DNA from: Lunularia cruciata
Lineage: Eukaryota > Streptophyta > Marchantiopsida > Lunulariales > Lunulariaceae
NCBI GenBank assembly: GCA_948567375.1
Contig: OX419757.1
Span: 48,357,665 to 48,421,664, forward strand
DNA: 64,000 bases
Reading direction: 5' to 3'
Shown piece by piece: positions 58,606 to 64,000 of the stretch; within the stretch, counting starts at the first letter, position 1, and each line of letters starts with the position of its first letter. The translations under genes and the position numbers were made by a program. The notes under the pieces are model-generated. The model was given only the letters and a program-made list of their open reading frames with translations. It was not told the DNA's origin and ran no database searches.

Positions 58606-61022
58606 ATTAGATTGTTTCCAGGTCATATTTACTTAGGCTTTCATTTGATGATTTTTTTCCTCTATATATGCGGGTGTCCTATTTCTATTTATTTGAGCAT
58701 CAACTAGGATATAGGTGTTGCTATTAAATTTCTTTCAAGTTAAATTCACTTATGCTTAATTTGATCAAATAGTTATTATCTTGTTTTCATTGCATATTGT
58801 GCATAACATTTGCGTTGAATGAGTTATGGATCTCCTATTTGATGAATGACTTCTATCCTTGTCTCTCTATATCATACTATATTCTTTGACTTAAACTTCC
58901 AACTATCAACACCATGCCTCTAAGACATCATTGCAATGTGAATGGGTGACATGCTCAAGAAACTAATAGAAATTACTTTTGAACTAAAGTTGTTACTCTT
59001 GAACAACAACTCCAAAATGATCCATTACCATTTCTCTCCAAAAGTGCTTAGTAGAAGAGAAGTGTAAGAATAATGGATACATCATGCAACTATTCTAGAG
59101 GTTTTCATTTCTCTTTTAAGACAACAAGAGCAAGCCTTGGCTTCTCTTCTTGTTCCCAAAAGGGCAAGGTTGCACTCCATCCCTACAAGATCACCACACT
59201 TTTTTGGGAGTATTTTTTGGGACTATCTTGGAGATGATTCCAAGTGCACAAAATTTATAGACCCTTGCCATGGTCAGCTCCAAGGTAGATGTTAAAACTA
59301 AAGAAGACATTGTTTGGAGGCCATATTATTTCAAGATTCATGGTCAATTATATCATGGAAGTGGAACATTGGAAGCAAACCTCAAAACCATTCCTTACTA
59401 CTGCCAAGTTTTGTTTTATGATGTTGATTAGGCCAACAAGATAAGAATGGGATGAGTTGAAAACTTCTCTTATGACCCTCAAGTCATGGTGGAGCTCACA
59501 AAAGACATCTTTAAAGTTAACTCCTATGTCAAGTCTTACATGCTCATGGTTGAGGAAATACACTTGATTTCCATTTCTAGCTATTTAAAGGTTTGCATGT
59601 TCATCTATACCAACCCACACTAGGATCAACATTGATATAATGATACTGTAACGTCTTTGTTGTCTTTACCACTAACTCATCTCATGAGCATAAGAGAGAG
59701 GATCATGAGTTCCTTGCTTATCCTTATGTACATGGATTACAATTCATTGAAAATACTCAACCTACCCTTGACCCATTGGCCCACTCTTTTCTTTTCTCCC
59801 TTGGTGACACTAGGTGGAACTTGAACATGAACATGAACATGACCCTCCCATGCAACAAAGATCCAAAACAAGTTTACATTGCAATAGTATATTGCATATC
59901 ACATAGTTGTTTGCCCAGCCTTTAGTGCCATTCAATTATAAATAGGCTTTTTCTCCAATGGTACATAGATAACCTCCTTTGTGTTGAGGCAAAAATGTGC
60001 TACTATTACTGCTTCCCCCAAGATGATCTATATACTAATACCTACAAAAACATCATCAAATATATGCATAACCAAGCTAAGGTAAACAACTAAGACCTTG
60101 GGAAGATAGTAATTTTTTCTACTTCTTATAATTAAAGCTCCAAGAACATGCATGCCAAGTATCAAGATACTATAGAGATTGTCTGATCTTAAAGGAAGCC
60201 AAACTTATTCATTACATTTACTTGCAACTCAAATTGGAAAAAATCACATACAATCTCAAATTAAGACAAATGTATACATTTTGGCCTGATTTGGTGGCAT
60301 GAGTTTTCAATGCCAAGCTCTCCGCTCTCATGGATGATATTGAATGTGGCCAATTTTTTTGCTAGATCATTGCCATTATATAAAGTAGTAAATTTCAAAA
60401 GTGTGGATTCTTGCATTGTTGCATATTACTCACACTTGGGCCTGGCTCAAAGTTAAACAATCTTAAACTCATTGACAAGGTTTTTTGGGAGAGGTTCTAA
60501 ACCAAAATTTGAACCTAGTGCTCTATGAGCATGTCAAAAATATATGATCCATGGCCCATGTGGAATAGTCGACTCCAACTCATGTCTTACGAGGGTAAAG
60601 AAGACACCACTGTATGTACAAAGAAATTTCTTAAGCATTTTGAGCCCTTCAACAAAGAAAACACAAATGGTTATCATGTTTACCACCAACAAGGCATAGG
60701 AAACTTAGTAAACATTTGGGATGTCAATGTTGCCATAAATTGGTAACTCCTCCTCAAGTACAATGCACACATCAATGTTGAGGTTGTATTACTATACAAA
60801 GAATAAAATACATCTACAATTATGTGATGAAAGGTGGAGATAAATGCACTATAAAGATGCCTAGCCATTCCTATCCTAGGTTGAAGTATGATGATAGAAA
60901 ATATTTCTAAATGCATATTTGGTAGGATCTTTTGAAGCAATGTGACACCTTAGCTCTTTTCCAATGAATCATAATTCACACAGTACGAGTCTATTGGATT
61001 GTCATCTTGAGGGACAACAAAA
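58606..61022. other. Unassigned stretch right of the Athila-like element
   Basis: It opens with the ATTAG duplication and then sequence similar to 44879-44959. Only short, interrupted frames follow (for example 60525-60746, plus strand). A GAACAT run lies near 59825. I cannot name anything here. Confidence 0.4.
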
Positions 61023-61149
61023 AATTCTGGTCCATCCAAGGCAAGAAGAAGCCATTGTAGCTCATTCCAACTCCAAGCTTATGGCATGGTTTTCCATGCC
61101 ATAAGCTTGGAGTTGGAATGAGCTTCAATGTCTTGGATGGACCAGAATT
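61023..61149. repeat. Long near-perfect hairpin
   Basis: The inner arms 61061-61089 and 61094-61122 are perfect reverse complements of 29 bases around a TTTT loop. The outer arms 61023-61040 and 61132-61149 are perfect over 18 bases. Between them the left arm has 20 bases and the right 9. Such a foldback can be a hairpin RNA precursor or a replication-derived inverted duplication. Confidence 0.9.
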
Positions 61150-62978
61150 TCTTAACACATCCAATGAGGCATGTCTTCAATTTCTATACATGGAGATACC
61201 AAATCATTATATTTAGAAAGTAAAGCATTGGGATTCATATAAGCAAGGAGGTGAAAATTATTCTCTTGGCTATACATTGTCAATCCCAAAAATATTGAGC
61301 ATTTCATCTTACACTTTTACTCTTTCATGTTTATGGTGCTCAAAGTTTCTTGGGCTTTAAGAAAATTGATGGAGTGGCTCATCCTACATTCCATGCAGCT
61401 GTAGTTGCTTGATAAATTGTCTCCTCAACAACAAAGCATTGAATGACTCTTCAAGAAGAAGTGTTGAATGAATTTCCCCATCAATTTATGAATTGTTTGC
61501 CATCATATGTGCACTTACTTCACATGACAAAGCTATCACACTTTGGGAAGAATTTTTTAGTGCAACCACTTGAGGATTTCCTTCTTGATGGTATTATCAA
61601 TGATGATATAAAAATTGTGCACCTCTTGAGATCATTGAGATTTTGCTCACAGATAACAGCTCTTGTAAGGAGCTTCAACTTCTAGTTTCAACTAAAATTT
61701 CTACCGCTTCCACCACCAACCTTGACATTTTGGAGCATGAAAAAATCTTTCATTAACTTTATAGCACTAAAAATGAAGAGCAATAATTGGTGACTGATTC
61801 TATATTTGTAGCTCTAGATGATGATACACCAACTCCAAAATGATTCTACCTTGATGCACCTATTGGTCATGGAAAGATATTTGTTCAATACATCCTTCTT
61901 GCAAAAGTCGAAAGCATGAACCATGTTTGATTGCCAATGGCTTTCACAAGCATTGCAACAAGTTTGGTAGATGGTGGGCGTACTCTTAACAATTCTTTCA
62001 AGATACCCATCAATTTTACAAGAAAGTAAGTTGTAGATGTGAAAGCTCAATCGACATATGCTCAAAAGCTTTGCACTATAGTGTTCATCATCATAGATGA
62101 TGGTTTTATAACATCATCTGACATCTTGAATATTGCATAATCTTTTCCAAGATCTTGCATCTACCTACAAATGTGATGTTCTCTTTGAAAGCAAGCCTAT
62201 TCTCTTTTGTGGTAACTTTTGCCAATACCTTCTTATCGTTCCTCATGCTTGCCATGCAGTAGCTATGGAGGCAAGCCTCAAGAGTAATAGCCTTTGGCTC
62301 ATGTTCATTTCTTCAATCTCACTACTAACATGAGAGTGCAAAAGAAAGAGGACAAATTTGCATGGTATTTGCTACAAGTTGGCCATGAAAAACTTCCCAA
62401 AGGTTCTCTTTTGGAGCAATCAATCTTGCATCCTCATCTTTTAGGAAAAGGCTCTCTTATGTACTTCATTTTTGCAGATTTCCCCAACTTCTCTACTCCC
62501 ATGGATTTAAAAAATTAACATTCTTGCCCCATGCAACAAAGATTATTCCAAGGTTAATGCAACTATTCTAGACAAAGTTTCTAGGATCTAAACAACCTAT
62601 CTAACTATCATATATATTGTTTTTGATAGCATAGATGAGCAATTTGTTTTACCTATTGAATACCTCAATTCCATGGAAGTCAATGGTATTCCTCTACAAG
62701 TTGATCCTCAACTAGGATGTTATTGTTATGCTCATGAGATTTTTCAACACTACAAAAGGTTTGATCAATAATGCTACAATGTGAGTCAAGTCATTTTCTA
62801 TGACTATTAACAAGAGCCAAGGTCAATCTCTAGACAATTTTGTTGTCTACCTCTCCAAGCTTGTCTCTATGCATGGTCAACCCTATGTGGCACTCAGTTG
62901 CTCCCAATTGTTTGAAGTAGTGTGAGTCTTTATCAAGCTTACCAATGATTCAGTCAACCCTTACCAATGGAGAGTTCA
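61150..62978. other. Unassigned stretch
   Basis: Contains short open frames (61443-61685, 62294-62518) without recognisable domains. The texture resembles decayed coding DNA but gives no family. Confidence 0.35.
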
Positions 62979-63341
62979 TGTAATAATAAAGAGTTAGTAG
63001 AAAAGTTAGTAGCCTAAGCTAAATATAGTAAAAAGGAGGCAAAATAAGCCTAAGAATATTCTAGAAGCACCCAAAAAGCTTCTTAGTGAGAATCTTTTAG
63101 GAACCTTCCAAGGGTAGAATAATTGTATGCCAAGTAAATGATTAGGTCAGCTTGCACTCCAAGTAAGGCAACTCTAAGTAAGAACCTTCCTAGGATGTTG
63201 CTTGGGAGTATGTACCATGTTACATATAAATAACCAAGCCAAGCTCAAGCTAGGCATTTGGAGTTTCCTTCACTTGAGCATTTCAAATGTGACTTCCATT
63301 CCAATCTTCCATTCTCTTATTTCTCCCCTTGGTCTTTTACC
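62979..63341 (+). repeat. LTR G, 5' LTR of a partial Ty3 element
   Basis: Starts TGTAATAATAAAGAGTTAG like LTRs E and F and ends GGTCTTTTACC (CA decayed). A decayed primer site follows. ATATAAATAACC at about 63224-63235 is the TATA position. Confidence 0.82.
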
Positions 63342-63775
63342 TTGGTATCACAATAGGAATGGTATGGATGGAATCTATGGACCACCAAATCCATTTCTCT
63401 AAAACCATTGAGATTTCCATGTACTCCCAAATCACCTTCTCACCCAATTTATCATTTTGCATGTTGGTCAAATTGTTTTGAACACAATCAACTAGTCTAA
63501 GGAACCTTTAATCCTTCTAATGGTAATTTATGAAGAGTGGTGGACATGTTGCATCTACATGTTGATTTAGATACTTATGATAAGGTAGTTTTATAGAGTA
63601 GTAATCATGGTAGTGATACCCAAATCTATCATTGCCCTGCAATAATAGATCAAGCATCTTACTTGATTGTTGGATGATGAGCAATTGCAACAACAAAAAT
63701 ATAAAATAGAAAGAGCAACATTTTGAGAAGAGGAAGATTGAGTGCAATTTCTAAACTTAAGCCACCTCCTCACCC
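63342..63775 (+). pseudogene. Primer site, leader and gag start of the LTR G element
   Basis: TGGTATCACAAT (63343-63354) is a decayed tRNA-iMet site. The leader matches those of elements 1 and 2 (GGATGGAATCTATGGACC, CACCAAATCCA, then ACTTGATTGTTGGATGA). The gag start region ends near 63770; after that similarity is lost and the sequence to the window edge is unassigned. Confidence 0.7.
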
Positions 63776-64000
63776 CTAGTTTATATACTTATGAAATAGT
63801 TACACACCAAAGTTACTAATTATTGGAGTAACTCAAGTTATAAGGCTAAAAGTCAAATAAAGTCAAAAATTCTAAAGGAATATCAATACTCATGTGAATA
63901 TTCTCCTAAACATGTGGTCTTATCTTGAACCAACCACTAAGTCAAAGATTCCTTCACATGGGCTATCCTTGGAATATAAAAGATCCAAAGCAAAATGGCT

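Noticed and set aside
1..64000. CRISPR arrays, bacterial operons, ribosome binding sites, phage genes
   Set aside because: Split genes, LTR elements and the plant plastid-targeted enzyme show eukaryotic nuclear DNA; no spaced short repeats of CRISPR type were seen.

Overview
This is nuclear DNA of a green plant. The left 8 kb holds the 5' part of a split plastid gene: 16 exons on the minus strand join in consistent phase into the first 891 residues of ferredoxin-dependent glutamate synthase (Fd-GOGAT), with a transit peptide, the class II glutaminase domain and part of the central domain. The rest of the window is retrotransposon-dominated: chromodomain Ty3 elements with tRNA-iMet primer sites and an Athila/Tat-like Ty3 element with a tRNA-Asp primer site, both typical of plants. 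The species cannot be named; a non-flowering land plant is only a guess.

Layout. 24-7702 (-): Fd-GOGAT, continuing off the left edge. 7703-8750: its upstream region. 8751-10881: AT-rich, no gene seen. 10882-11163: first of three copies of a dispersed repeat. 11164-20534: old chromodomain Ty3 element (element 1) with a younger relative (element 2, 14005-19553) nested in it; their LTRs carry a TATA box and dense heat-shock-element-like GAAnnTTC arrays. 20540-24212: third, decayed Ty3 element with its own LTR family. 24640-34150: fragments of a decayed minus-strand Ty3 element, cut by solo LTRs (25724-26162, about 29913-30510, 30831-31573, 32652-33081) and by the second dispersed-repeat copy. 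37288-38151: minus-strand solo LTR with an internal 135 bp triplication. 38950-41000 (-): eroded gene for an unrecognised protein. 41331-43093: tandem and direct repeats with an LTR/primer-site-like junction. 44960-58605: complete Athila/Tat-like element with a perfect ATTAG target duplication and 3.7 kb LTRs. 58606-62978: largely unassigned, with one near-perfect hairpin. 62979 onward: 5' LTR and leader of another Ty3 element.

The most unusual feature is in the Athila/Tat-like element. Each 3.7 kb LTR contains, upstream of the likely U3 promoter, a reading frame of about 755 codons: an unrecognised N-terminal domain, then an acidic segment, then a long coiled coil. It has its own TATA-like box. 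The same N-terminal domain is readable in the eroded minus-strand sequence at 39-41 kb, so it is a recurring protein family rather than chance open frame. Most in-frame stops in all these elements are one C-to-T change away from CGA, CAG or CAA, as expected for old methylated DNA. No retroelement here looks able to make all of its own proteins. The only probable working gene is Fd-GOGAT.
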